A DNA stretch of 64,000 nt from NCBI RefSeq assembly GCF_007280415.1, contig NZ_VKKU01000001.1:1612001-1676000 (forward strand), written 5' to 3'. The stretch's first letter is position 1, and each line of letters starts with the position of its first letter. The notes below the pieces were generated by a model, which was not told where the DNA came from, ran no database searches, and saw only the letters and a program-made list of their open reading frames with translations. The stretch is from Sphingorhabdus contaminans (GTDB lineage Bacteria > Pseudomonadota > Alphaproteobacteria > Sphingomonadales > Sphingomonadaceae). Shown in pieces: positions 54,407 to 63,703 of the stretch. Position numbers and translations under genes: made by a program.

Positions 54407-54966
54407 CTATTCATCGTCCAGATGTCAGCATCATCACCATAAACGGGAAAACCCCAAAAATTGATGACAGCGCTTTCATTGCACCTGGCTGCCGGATTAT
54501 TGGCGACGTCGTCATCGGGCCGGAATCCAGCATCTGGTATAATTGTGTAGTCCGCGCCGAGGTCAATACGATCGTCATTGGCTCCCGCACAAACATCCAA
54601 GATGGCAGCGTTATACATTGTGATGGCCCTGCCCCGGGTTATCCCGACGGATGTCCTACAGCCATCGGCGACGATGTGCTCGTCGGGCACAATGTCCTGT
54701 TGCACGGCTGCGTTTTAAAAGATCGGGCATTTGTAGGCTTATCAGCAACCGTCATGAACGGCGCGGTGATCGAAGGCGACGGCATGCTTGCAGCAGGTGC
54801 TATGCTTACTCAAGGAAAACATATCGAGGCGCGGCAATTATGGGCAGGATCGCCGGCTCGGTTTGTTCGTGACTTAGACGATGCTGCAGTCATGGGAATG
54901 CGAATGGGTGTGGCGCATTATGTAGAAAACGCCAAAGCCCATGCCGCTGCTATTGCACAAAACTAG
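54403..54966 (+). CDS. gamma carbonic anhydrase family protein
   Basis: A 187-residue left-handed beta-helix protein of the PaaY/YrdA/CaiE type. Hexapeptide repeats fill residues 10-130. The zinc-ligand candidates are His in SVIHCDG and in LVGHNVLLHGC. Catalytic activity of this branch is often low or undetermined. The ATG at 54403 overlaps the upstream stop. Its own stop overlaps that of the convergent TonB receptor gene. Confidence 0.88.
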   Translation: MTIHRPDVSIITINGKTPKIDDSAFIAPGCRIIGDVVIGPESSIWYNCVVRAEVNTIVIGSRTNIQDGSVIHCDGPAPGYPDGCPTAIGDDVLVGHNVLLHGCVLKDRAFVGLSATVMNGAVIEGDGMLAAGAMLTQGKHIEARQLWAGSPARFVRDLDDAAVMGMRMGVAHYVENAKAHAAAIAQN

Positions 54967-57053
54967 AATTTCGCGCGGATCGTGAAACGGCCATTTATGG
55001 GCGCTCCAGTCGAAATATTGTTGTTGTTATGTGAGTCTGAAAAATAGGTCGCATCAAACAGGTTTTCCAAATTCACCTGCATTTCAATCGCATCGCTAAG
55101 GTTAAAATACACTGCTGCGTCGACGCGTGTGAAGGCGGGCAACCTTGTAGTCGATGCGGCGGTACGAATGGCGGCAAACTGGCTGGATTGATGAATTATG
55201 CCCACGCCGGCAGCCAAACGCCTGCTGAATTCATATCGGTTCCACAAATTCGCCTGGTGTTTTGGAACCTGGCCCAACCGCACCAAATCGTTACCGGCGA
55301 GGACAGCATCTTGGTAGCTGTAACCACCATGCACTTGCCACTTCGGAGTGATGCGTCCCGCTACAGACAGTTCCAAACCTTTGGTAGTGGTCTTTCCGAC
55401 GTTAATTGTCGTCAGTGGATTCTGCGGGTCCGGCGTTGTCGCATTGCTGCGATCCAGTTGAAATAGGGCGAACGTTAGATTGAGATTTGGCCGCACATCC
55501 CACTTTGCCCCCAGCTCATAGTTAGTGAACTTTTCCGGCGCGAGATTTTCCTGCGTTGTACTCAAACTAAGGAATTGGTCGCCTGATCGCGGCAAAAACG
55601 ACTGACTGTAACTGCCGTAGATCGACACGCTTTCGACAGGTTTGAATATCAATCCAAGCCGCGGGCTTACCTTAGTATCTTTTCGCGCAAAGGGCCTGTC
55701 AATGAGGGGGAACTGGTCCACACCTTCTATGTCGAACCTGTCATACCGCAATCCACCGACGATGTCGAAATGCTCACCAATGCTAATTTGATCCTGCACA
55801 TAGGCCGAAAAAAACATCACTTCGGATATGGTGTCTCGTGCAGGCACATTGAAAGCTACTGTGGGAAAGATGGGATTGGCCAGATTGAAAGACGCGTTTG
55901 ACAACGTCCCATTTGTGCGACGATTTTTACTTTTTTGGTCGCCATACTCGATTCCGACCAGAATCTTATGCGCCAACGGGCCAGTTTGAACGTCCCAAAC
56001 CAAATTGCCTTGCGTAATGAAGTTCGTGCGTTTTGTGGGATCGCTGTAGGCAGCCAATACTACGGTACCATTTTGACCCGTTGCCGGACCATTTGCAAAA
56101 ACGTTGTCGTAAATCTTGTCATAGTGGCCGTACAATAAGGTGCCGTTAAACTGCAGGTTTTCGGCGAGTTGCCCATCCAAACGCAATTTACCGATCTGGG
56201 CTTCCAGTTTGGTCCGGTTTATGTTCGGAATTCCAAAAAACTGATCCCGATATCCTCGCAAAGGCGTGTTTGGTTGACCGGTAACAGTTGCGATTGAAGG
56301 AACGCCTCGATCCGTTGTGCGATCATCGTGCACATATTCATACGAAAGTCCCAGATTCCAATCAGCGCCTAACTTGAAGGCGAGATAGGGGTTCCAAGCG
56401 TATCGCTCGCCTCCAACAAAGTCGCGGTGGCTGTCGAGATTTTCGTAAACTGCATTTAGTCGAACTGCCGCAACATCATTCAACGGGGCGTTCAGGTCGG
56501 CAGATACATCAAAAGCACCGAAACTGTTAACGCTGGCCTGACCTGCATAAAAAACATCGGTCTTTGGCGATTTCTGCACCCGGTTGATGATTCCGCCACC
56601 GCCACCACGCCCGAAGATTAAAGCATAGGGTCCTTTCAATATTTCGACGCGCTCTATGTTGTAGATGCCGCGGTAATATTGGACATCGTCACGGACTCCA
56701 TCGAGGAAAAAATCGGCTGTTGTATTCTGCCCACGCAAGGTGATCTGGTCTCTATTTCCCTCGCCTTGTCCCACGGTAGTGCCTGCCACGTAGCGCAAAA
56801 CGTCGCTCAAGGAATGGTGCGCCTGATCGTCCAGTTGTTCCCGCGTTACCACGTTGATACTCTGGGGTATATCCAGCAACGGTGTATCGGTCTTGGTTGC
56901 CGTTACGGAGTTGGATGCCACATAGCCTTCGCTTACACCGGTAACAATAATTGTCCGACTGTCATCGTCGCTTGCCATCTCTTCAGCCAAAACAGGCATA
57001 TGGGATACGGCAGCGATAACCGTTGCCACCGATAAAGATATTGAATGACGCAC
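54963..57053 (-). CDS. TonB-dependent siderophore receptor
   Basis: A 696-residue outer membrane receptor starting with GTG. A signal peptide (about 24 residues) is followed by TIIVTGVSEGYVA, the TonB box region, a plug domain (LLDIPQSINVVTREQL; GEGNRDQITLRGQNTTADFF) and a 22-strand barrel ending in GRFTIRAKF. The plug pattern matches FhuA/FpvA-like siderophore receptors. The upstream region has two sequences resembling Fur boxes, consistent with iron repression. No siderophore synthesis genes are adjacent. Confidence 0.93.
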   Translation of the reverse strand: MRHSISLSVATVIAAVSHMPVLAEEMASDDDSRTIIVTGVSEGYVASNSVTATKTDTPLLDIPQSINVVTREQLDDQAHHSLSDVLRYVAGTTVGQGEGNRDQITLRGQNTTADFFLDGVRDDVQYYRGIYNIERVEILKGPYALIFGRGGGGGIINRVQKSPKTDVFYAGQASVNSFGAFDVSADLNAPLNDVAAVRLNAVYENLDSHRDFVGGERYAWNPYLAFKLGADWNLGLSYEYVHDDRTTDRGVPSIATVTGQPNTPLRGYRDQFFGIPNINRTKLEAQIGKLRLDGQLAENLQFNGTLLYGHYDKIYDNVFANGPATGQNGTVVLAAYSDPTKRTNFITQGNLVWDVQTGPLAHKILVGIEYGDQKSKNRRTNGTLSNASFNLANPIFPTVAFNVPARDTISEVMFFSAYVQDQISIGEHFDIVGGLRYDRFDIEGVDQFPLIDRPFARKDTKVSPRLGLIFKPVESVSIYGSYSQSFLPRSGDQFLSLSTTQENLAPEKFTNYELGAKWDVRPNLNLTFALFQLDRSNATTPDPQNPLTTINVGKTTTKGLELSVAGRITPKWQVHGGYSYQDAVLAGNDLVRLGQVPKHQANLWNRYEFSRRLAAGVGIIHQSSQFAAIRTAASTTRLPAFTRVDAAVYFNLSDAIEMQVNLENLFDATYFSDSHNNNNISTGAPINGRFTIRAKF

Positions 57054-57073
57054 TGTAATCCCTTGAACTGTAT

Positions 57074-57091
57074 ATTGAGAATGAGTCGCAA
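57074..57091. promoter_or_regulatory. Fur-like box 1 upstream of the TonB receptor
   Basis: ATTGAGAATGAGTCGCAA contains the GAGAATGA core of alphaproteobacterial Fur sites. It lies 20 nt upstream of the receptor start. Confidence 0.4.
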
Positions 57092-57106
57092 CGAAGCTCG
57101 GCGTTA

Positions 57107-57129
57107 TTGCGAATTGTTCTCATATGCAA
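57107..57129. promoter_or_regulatory. Fur-like box 2 upstream of the TonB receptor
   Basis: On the minus strand TTGCATATGAGAACAATT followed by CGCAA forms an imperfect palindrome, TTGC/GCAA at the ends around ATGAGAA-CAAT, typical of Fur operators. It lies between the receptor and the divergent arsC-like gene. Confidence 0.5.
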
Positions 57130-57222
57130 ATTTAATTTGGGCATGAGGGAAAAAGATTTTTGCAACTGTGAACACAGCGCGATAGCAGGCGACTATTCGA
57201 AGTCGGCTATTAGGAACAGGTG

Positions 57223-57570
57223 ATGCAAGCAACGATCTGGCACAACCCAAATTGCGGAACGTCCCGCAAAACTTTAGCAATCTTGGAAGCCGCGCCCGAC
57301 ATTACGCTGACAGTTATTGAGTATCTTCGGCATCCATATAAAAAAGAAAAGCTTGAGCAGCTATTTGCTGATGCAGGACTAACAGCACGCGATGCATTGC
57401 GAACTCGCGGTTCCAGAGCAGAAGAATTGGGATTGATTGACGGTGCGACTAACGACACCATTTTGGATGAAATGACGTCGGATCCGATGTTGGTCGAACG
57501 CCCTTTTGTGGAAACGGAAAAAGGCGTTCGGCTATGTCGCCCACAAGACAAGGTATTGGAAATATTGTAA
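57223..57570 (+). CDS. arsC: arsenate reductase (ArsC, glutaredoxin-linked type)
   Basis: A 115-residue thioredoxin-fold reductase. The catalytic Cys is in HNPNCGTSRKTL (residues 7-18), and the C-terminal RPFVETEKGVRLCRP carries the Arg residues that bind arsenate. It is close to E. coli ArsC/YfgD. No arsB, arsH or arsR is nearby, so it may be a general thiol oxidoreductase of this family rather than an arsenic resistance determinant. ATG at 57223 is preferred to an adjacent GTG. Confidence 0.88.
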   Translation: MQATIWHNPNCGTSRKTLAILEAAPDITLTVIEYLRHPYKKEKLEQLFADAGLTARDALRTRGSRAEELGLIDGATNDTILDEMTSDPMLVERPFVETEKGVRLCRPQDKVLEIL

Positions 57571-57601
57571 CCGCGGACGCATATCCTCGCTTTTTATAGG
57601 T

Positions 57602-59962
57602 TCAAGCCACGTGGCGGCGCTGACCTTTGAAAAGCTCCAAACTGTCGGCAAACACCATCGGACGACCGAAATAGTATCCCTGGATTTTCTTGCAACCAAG
57701 TTGCTGGATCATTGCCAATTCGCTTTCGGTTTCCACACCTTCGGCCGTCGTTGCAATATTTAGACTATCGGCAAGAGCAACCACGGCGCGAATAATCGCC
57801 AAGCTTTCAGCTTTGTTCTTTGCTGCACCCTGAACGAAGCTGCGGTCAACTTTGATGGTGTCGAAACGCACGTTCCGCAAATAACCAAGCGACGAATAGC
57901 CGGTGCCAAAGTCATCCAGCGAGAGTTTGATCCCCAACCCGCGCAGGCGATCGAGAACCTGCACAGCCAGCGTGCCATCCCGCAGGAATATGCTTTCCGT
58001 TACTTCTAACTCAAGACGCCAAGCGGGCATGCCGCTATCATGAAGCGCGGAAATGACAGTCTCAACGAAATTGGTGCTGGTCAATTGGTCGACCGAGATA
58101 TTAACAGCAACCCGTGTAGATTCCGGCCAGCTCATGGCATCTTTACAGGCGCGCCGCAGAACAAAGTCGCCTATTGGAACAATTAATCGGGCATCTTCCG
58201 CAACCGGTACGAATTTGGCCGGAGACACACTCCCGAACTTGGGGTTGTTCCAACGCAAAAGAGCCTCAAATCCGACGAGAATATTATCGCCATCCGCATT
58301 CACGACAGGTTGATATTCGACATGTAGCTGTTCGCGTTCAAGGGCATTGCGGAGTTCAAACTCCATCAAACGCCTCTCCTCTGCATTGGCATGTAATTTG
58401 TGCTGATAACTATGATGCGTATTACCGCCTTGATCCTTGGAACGATAAAGAGCCAAATCTGCACTGCGCATCAGTAATTCCACAGTACGCCCGTCAATTG
58501 GTCCCAGCGCACTTCCGATGCTGGCTCCAATGTACAAAGTATTCTGGTCAACCTCATAAGGGCGCGATAGGCTTTCAATAATGCGTCGTGCCAAGGTCGC
58601 TACATATTTGCTGTCATTGGCATCTTTGATGACAACAGCAAATTCGTCACCACCCAGCCGGCCGCACAATTCATTGTCGGACATGATGAGTTGTAGTCGC
58701 CGAGCAACTTGCGCCAGAAGACGGTCGCCAACCGGGTGGCCAAGCGTATCGTTAACCGCTTTGAACCGGTCCAAATCGATCATCATGAAACCGCAGCGAC
58801 GGCGCCATTTATCGGCATCCGATAGAGCTTCGGCCAGAGTTTCAGTCAATTGCAACCGGTTGGGCAGGCCAGTCAAAGTGTCAAAGCGAGCCAAATGTGA
58901 AATTTTGTCAGCCGACTCTCGCTGTTCGGTGACGTCTGAACCCACACCCCGAAATCCCAAAAAGCTACCGTCTTCGGAATGACGGGGCGATGCCGATAGC
59001 TCCCACCAGCGGGTAATCCCCTTGATCGTCACTGGTACTATTAAGTTGCTGAAAGACTCGCGCCGTTTCAACCGGTCAGCAAGATCATGAAGCGCCTGGG
59101 GATATTGGCCCTTTTCCCATGCATCTCCTGCAATGAGTTTCAACAAGGGTTGGCCTTCAATCGCTTTTGCCTCTTCGCCCAATGCATATGCAAAACGCGG
59201 CGATACATGAGTAGCACAACGCGATGTATCTGTTTGCCAAAGCCAGTCCGCGCCGCTGTCTTCAAACTCACGCAAAAGCAAACTGACTGTTTCGGATTTT
59301 TCTTGGACGATGCTGTTGGCAACTTCGAACAAAATTTGAGCCCGCGCAGAACGTAGGCAGGCCATGATCAGCAATGCGCCGATTCCAAAAGCTGCGACTG
59401 AAAGATAATAGCCTGCGTGATACACAAACCCTACGCTCGCGCACAGACTTGTGACGCCGATGAATATAGTTGCGGCCATAGGCGCGGTCGGCAGTAACAG
59501 CGACGCGTAGACCATCATTCCGAGAACGATAGACCACAAACCAATCAATTCCATGAGCGATCCGCTTGTGCCTAAGAATCCGAATGCCGAACCCCACATG
59601 ACTGCAGTAACGGCAGAATGCGTATTCAGTTTGCGTACATCCTCCCGATTGATCTGCGGTCGATCCCACACCCATTTTGTGCCAAACTGGTGGAAGGTGA
59701 AAAGGTGGAAGGCGCTGAAAAGCAAAGCCCAAGATGCTAAAGCCCAGGTCGGTGCCACACCCTTGTACAAAAAAATCGCCATAATGGCGCACACGAGATT
59801 CAAACCAACGCGCAAGGTTGTACGCTGACGCATCGTGCGTGCCTGAATGCCGCGCATGACATCGCCATCCAAGCCGACAGGCTCGGCCAAGCCCAACAGC
59901 GCCTTGAACGACAGTTCATTTGGCAATTCTAGGGACGCGTCTTTTTTAATCACGCCCCTCAT
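57602..59962 (-). CDS. membrane GGDEF-EAL bifunctional c-di-GMP protein
   Basis: A 786-residue signalling protein. Five or six membrane helices (residues 45-210) are followed by a PAS-like domain (DTSRCATHVSPRFAYALGEE, about 245-345), a GGDEF domain (CGRLGGDEFAVV near residue 436) and an EAL domain (GFEALLRWNNP near residue 565; DDFGTGYSSLGYL near residue 700). Both catalytic motifs look intact; the GGDEF inhibitory RxxD is not visible. Net synthesis or breakdown cannot be told from sequence. The PAS input probably senses a cytoplasmic ligand. Confidence 0.94.
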   Translation of the reverse strand: MRGVIKKDASLELPNELSFKALLGLAEPVGLDGDVMRGIQARTMRQRTTLRVGLNLVCAIMAIFLYKGVAPTWALASWALLFSAFHLFTFHQFGTKWVWDRPQINREDVRKLNTHSAVTAVMWGSAFGFLGTSGSLMELIGLWSIVLGMMVYASLLLPTAPMAATIFIGVTSLCASVGFVYHAGYYLSVAAFGIGALLIMACLRSARAQILFEVANSIVQEKSETVSLLLREFEDSGADWLWQTDTSRCATHVSPRFAYALGEEAKAIEGQPLLKLIAGDAWEKGQYPQALHDLADRLKRRESFSNLIVPVTIKGITRWWELSASPRHSEDGSFLGFRGVGSDVTEQRESADKISHLARFDTLTGLPNRLQLTETLAEALSDADKWRRRCGFMMIDLDRFKAVNDTLGHPVGDRLLAQVARRLQLIMSDNELCGRLGGDEFAVVIKDANDSKYVATLARRIIESLSRPYEVDQNTLYIGASIGSALGPIDGRTVELLMRSADLALYRSKDQGGNTHHSYQHKLHANAEERRLMEFELRNALEREQLHVEYQPVVNADGDNILVGFEALLRWNNPKFGSVSPAKFVPVAEDARLIVPIGDFVLRRACKDAMSWPESTRVAVNISVDQLTSTNFVETVISALHDSGMPAWRLELEVTESIFLRDGTLAVQVLDRLRGLGIKLSLDDFGTGYSSLGYLRNVRFDTIKVDRSFVQGAAKNKAESLAIIRAVVALADSLNIATTAEGVETESELAMIQQLGCKKIQGYYFGRPMVFADSLELFKGQRRHVA

Positions 59963-60130
59963 GTAGCGCGGGAACCTTACTCAAAGGTAATCAGGCGCCT
60001 CACTTCAGCATTTTTACCCACATAATTTACAAATAAAATCAAATGCTACCAAACTTTACCGGATATTCACCATATTGGATTTGTAACACGGTAGCAGACG
60101 GCGAGAGACGCGGCCGAGGTTGAAATTCTG

Positions 60131-61858
60131 CTATGCCGCTACCGCATAGGGTTGAATTTCACCCGAAAGGTAAAGATTGCGCGCTTTCGCACGACTCATC
60201 TTGCCCGAACTTGTGCGGGGCAGCGTCCGAGGAGGGACCAGCTCAACTACACAGTTCATGCCGGTCACCGACCGAACTTTATCCCGTATCTGTTCACGCA
60301 ACTTCGCACGTTCAGCTTCGTCCGTGGTCCGGCATTGGACAAGTACAGCGGGTGTCTCTTCGCCGCCGGGCGTAGTTACGGAAAAGGCTGCAATATCGCC
60401 GGCCTTAAAGCCGGGCAGCTGCTCCACTGCCCATTCAATATCCTGTGGCCAATGGTTTTTACCATTGATGATGATCATGTCTTTGGCGCGACCAACGATG
60501 TAAATGTAGCCCTTGGACATGTACCCCATATCCCCGGTGTCGAGCCACCCATCAACTAAGCATGCGTTGGTTGATTCCGGATCGCGGAAATATTCTTTCA
60601 TAAGCGACGGTCCGCTGCACCATACTTTGCCAATTACCCTGTCGGGCATCGGCTTGCCGTTTTCGTCTCGGATTTCGATCGTCATGTCTTTTACAGCTTT
60701 GCCGCAATTCACAATCGCCCGATATCGCACAGGTCGATCAGCGGCACCCGGATGACCGGTTAATTCAGTTTCCTCAACCAATTCAACCTGAATGCCTTCG
60801 CCGGGAGGCATGATGGAAACCGCCAAAGTGGTTTCTGCAAGTCCATAACTCGGTAAAAAGGAGGAAGCCTTGAAACCTGCGTCTCCGAAAGCGTCTACGA
60901 ATGACTGCATAACATCCGGACGGATCATATCCGCGCCATTGCCTGCTAGTCGCCATTTCGACAAATCAAACCGATCGTTGACATGACTCTGGCTTGAGAT
61001 CCGCCGGGCGCAAATGTCATAGCCAAATGTAGGCGAATAACTGATAACCGTACCATCGGCCGCGCTTATTACATCTAACCACGCAAGGGGTCGGCGGGCA
61101 AAATCTTCCGTCTTCATATAATCGGTCGAAACCTGATTGGCGACGGGTGAAAGGAAACAACCGACCAAGCCCATATCGTGATACCAAGGAAGCCAAGACA
61201 CACAGCGATCGTGCTCTTTCAATTCCATGCCATGCGAATGAGCAGCCAGATTGTTCAGAAGCGCTTTGTGCGTTACGGCAACACCATGCGGAAAACGGGT
61301 CGAGCCACTGCTATATTGTAGGTAGCAAATTTCTTCGGCGTCGGCAGTAGGAAGTTCTGCTTTCAGGGGAATCCTATCCGCAAAGCTCTCCCAATCCAGC
61401 CCTTCGACACCGCAGGCTGCCGCCGCATCCCCCGCCATGTCCGCCAATTCAGAAGGGAAAAACAAAATTTTGGGATCGCAACTTTTGAGCTGCACTGACA
61501 ACTGATCCACATAGCTTTCTTTGCCCCCAAAGGATGTAGGAAGCGGGAGGGGAACCGGCCATGCACCCGCGTAAATGCAACCAAAAAAAAGAGACGCAAA
61601 TTGTGTTCCGGTTTCGGCCACCAAAGCAATGCGGTCTCCTTTCACGATGCCGTGGCTAATCAACCGATAGGCCATGTCTAAAGCATCGTTACGCATTTCC
61701 GAAAACGGATAGGGGCGCGCCAAGCGACCACGCATGTCGTGAAAATTCAGACCACGCTGACCAAGTGCAGCATAATCCAATGCTTCACCCAAAGTTGCGA
61801 AATCCGAAAACCGGCGTTCCAAGCGGTCTAGCGTGGGCGTGCTCGCAAGTTCGCTCAT
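60131..61858 (-). CDS. fatty acyl-AMP ligase (FAAL)
   Basis: A 575-residue adenylate-forming enzyme that activates fatty acids to acyl-AMP for transfer to an acyl carrier protein. Seen: CYLQYSSGSTRFPHGVAVTH (the P-loop, with SSGSTR), SWLPWYHDMGLVGCFLSPV and FLPSYGLAETTLAVS, which place it in the FAAL group rather than acyl-CoA ligases. Later WLDTGDMGYMSKGYIYIVGR and GKNHWPQDIEWAVEQ are present, and SSGKMSRAKARN near the C-terminus holds the catalytic Lys. It is isolated from any polyketide or ACP gene here, so its acceptor is unknown; sphingolipid or other lipid synthesis is possible. Confidence 0.9.
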   Translation of the reverse strand: MSELASTPTLDRLERRFSDFATLGEALDYAALGQRGLNFHDMRGRLARPYPFSEMRNDALDMAYRLISHGIVKGDRIALVAETGTQFASLFFGCIYAGAWPVPLPLPTSFGGKESYVDQLSVQLKSCDPKILFFPSELADMAGDAAAACGVEGLDWESFADRIPLKAELPTADAEEICYLQYSSGSTRFPHGVAVTHKALLNNLAAHSHGMELKEHDRCVSWLPWYHDMGLVGCFLSPVANQVSTDYMKTEDFARRPLAWLDVISAADGTVISYSPTFGYDICARRISSQSHVNDRFDLSKWRLAGNGADMIRPDVMQSFVDAFGDAGFKASSFLPSYGLAETTLAVSIMPPGEGIQVELVEETELTGHPGAADRPVRYRAIVNCGKAVKDMTIEIRDENGKPMPDRVIGKVWCSGPSLMKEYFRDPESTNACLVDGWLDTGDMGYMSKGYIYIVGRAKDMIIINGKNHWPQDIEWAVEQLPGFKAGDIAAFSVTTPGGEETPAVLVQCRTTDEAERAKLREQIRDKVRSVTGMNCVVELVPPRTLPRTSSGKMSRAKARNLYLSGEIQPYAVAA

Positions 61859-61968
61859 ATTTCATCCCATTATTAAGGGCAGCGGCCCAGTTGCGTTTTG
61901 TTATCCCACTATTTTAGGCGCTGATACCAGTTCAAAAATTGACCCGACTGTGGCAAGAATAGGGCGCA

Positions 61969-62499
61969 ATGTATCGCCCAACTTCCAAATCCCCTCCTCC
62001 GGCGTTGAATGAAGAGCGATTGCGAGAATTGGCGCTCCGTTACGTTGGAAAGTATGCAACTAGTCGCGCCAAATTGGCACTCTATCTCAAACGGAAGATT
62101 TCTGAGCGCAGTTGGGAAGATAATGGTCAGCCTGACATTGAAACGCTTGTGAACCAGTTTTCCGAATTGGGTTACATAAATGATGCGCAATTTGCAGAAG
62201 CGCGGGGACGCTCATTCATCAGACGAGGATATGGGAAAAGAAAGCTGTACGAGAATTTGCGCGCTGCTGGCATCGAAGATGATGATGCAACCTCAGCGCG
62301 CAAGCTGGCCGAGATGTCGGAATTTTCAGCTGCGGAAAACTTCGCACGCCGAAAGCGTATCGGCCCATTCGCGCAGGAAAAAGTGACCGAAGAAAAACGG
62401 CGAAAAGATCTTCAAGCATTTTTACGCGCAGGCCACGGGTGGGAAATATCAAGGCGATTTGTAAATGCTGATCCAGGTGACTTAATAGACGAGTATTAG
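61969..62499 (+). CDS. recX: RecX regulatory protein
   Basis: A 176-residue regulator that inhibits RecA filaments. The all-helical repeats RYVGKYATSRAKLALYLKRK, FSELGYINDAQFAEARGRSF and RRGYGKRKLYENLRAAGIED are typical of RecX. recA is not adjacent. No LexA-type box was noticed upstream. It is divergent from the FAAL gene. Confidence 0.88.
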   Translation: MYRPTSKSPPPALNEERLRELALRYVGKYATSRAKLALYLKRKISERSWEDNGQPDIETLVNQFSELGYINDAQFAEARGRSFIRRGYGKRKLYENLRAAGIEDDDATSARKLAEMSEFSAAENFARRKRIGPFAQEKVTEEKRRKDLQAFLRAGHGWEISRRFVNADPGDLIDEY

Positions 62500-62554
62500 G
62501 TACGGAACAAATGCGCCTTTAAGGTGTTGCCACCTTGAGCTCAGCGTGGAATTT

Positions 62555-62568
62555 CGATGTTAACATCG
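62555..62568. promoter_or_regulatory. CGATGTTAACATCG palindrome in an AT-rich gap
   Basis: A perfect 14-nt palindrome 215 nt before the LuxR-type gene. A related AACGAT/ATCGTT inverted repeat follows within about 70 nt. The 285-nt gap (62500-62783) between recX and the regulator contains no ORF that I can support and is markedly AT-rich. Confidence 0.35.
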
Positions 62569-62783
62569 TGTAAAAATGTTCCAGCGATTTGGTACGATTT
62601 TCGCGAAAACTAACGATGCAATCGTTATTTGCGGCCGATTTTAACATAGAATAAAGCACACGCCGAAAGATGCGAAACATTATTATGATTGTATATCATT
62701 ATCCTACGCCGGATTTCAAAAATCGGGCCAAAAATTGTTAAAAGTAATTGTAAAATTAACTTGGAATCCGTTAACCTTAGGAC

Positions 62784-63260
62784 GTGGGCATCGAACAGGG
62801 ACATCCGGTCACTCGTCTTAGCGCCGTTCAGATTGAAACGCTGCGCCTTGTATACGCGCATAAAAACTCCAAAGAAATCGCACGCATCATGGGTGTGTCC
62901 TCACACACCGTCGACGAACGTATCCGAACCTCTATTCGGAAACTCGGGGTAGACTCCAGAACCAAAGCAGCGATTCTCGTTGCCGAAACTCTCGACCCCA
63001 ACACATATCAACCTTTGAGTTATCAACCGACCGTTATAGGTTTTGAAACACAATTTGAGCATCCCAATGGCCTAGACCCGGAAGATCTGCAGTCGACGCC
63101 AATTTGGCTGCGGCCGCCCTTCCCAACAAAAAGGAGGCCACACAACACTGATTCATTTGGAGAGCGTTTGCTGTGGCCTGTTCTGATTGCAATGGGGACA
63201 ATCATGGCATTTGCAGCTCTCTACGCCGTAATGCTCGGACTGGGGGCAATGCTATCCTGA
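62784..63260 (+). CDS. LuxR-type HTH regulator with C-terminal membrane anchor
   Basis: A 158-residue protein with the reverse topology of the LuxR-type protein near 13.2 kb: the HTH (RLSAVQIETLRLVYAHKNSK, then VSSHTVDERIRTSIRKLGVD) is N-terminal (residues 10-70) and a single hydrophobic helix is at the C-terminus (about 132-156). The recognition helix SSHTVDERIRT is intact. It starts with GTG and has no strong ribosome binding site. Two short genes follow on the same strand. Confidence 0.83.
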   Translation: MGIEQGHPVTRLSAVQIETLRLVYAHKNSKEIARIMGVSSHTVDERIRTSIRKLGVDSRTKAAILVAETLDPNTYQPLSYQPTVIGFETQFEHPNGLDPEDLQSTPIWLRPPFPTKRRPHNTDSFGERLLWPVLIAMGTIMAFAALYAVMLGLGAMLS

Positions 63261-63327
63261 CCGGGCTTTCTTAAAAAATGATCCGAACGAAGAGAGAAAT
63301 CGTTCGGCAGCCAAGGGAAACAGGATA

Positions 63328-63699
63328 ATGTTGAAACAAAGAGTGGTAGCGGCCGAAAAGATCGCCGCAGAACTTCACGAAGCTGAAGATGCCGTAGACC
63401 AGGCTATCATCAAACTCGCAAAGCTGGCTGGAACTCTGCCGGTAGCGAGATTTGAAACAAATATGTCTGCCATCGTCGGACAAGATGCCGTCGCGAAAGT
63501 AACGCAGGCCGTTGCTGCAGCCGGACAAGTCCGTCAGATGGTCGCCGATGCGCACCAAGCGCTCAGCGAAACGCAGCGGCAGGTCGGTCTTGGTGCACGC
63601 ATGTTTGGCGCCGGTACGGAGAAACCTAAAGGTCAGTCCGTAACGAACGATCGAAATGCTGCTAACGAAGCTGAACTGCAAACTCGGGCTGTCGCTTGA
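63328..63699 (+). CDS. helical hypothetical protein downstream of the LuxR-type gene
   Basis: A 123-residue protein, predicted almost entirely helical, Ala/Glu-rich (VAAEKIAAELHEAEDAVDQA; VTQAVAAAGQVRQMVADAHQ). No signal peptide, membrane helix or known domain was recognised. AGGATA precedes the ATG. It ends 4 nt before the next ATG, so the two are probably cotranscribed. Confidence 0.65.
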   Translation: MLKQRVVAAEKIAAELHEAEDAVDQAIIKLAKLAGTLPVARFETNMSAIVGQDAVAKVTQAVAAAGQVRQMVADAHQALSETQRQVGLGARMFGAGTEKPKGQSVTNDRNAANEAELQTRAVA

Positions 63700-63703
63700 A
63701 ATA

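Noticed and set aside
57223-57570. Arsenic resistance operon
   Set aside because: Only an arsC-like gene; no arsR, arsB/acr3 or arsH nearby, so no operon can be claimed.
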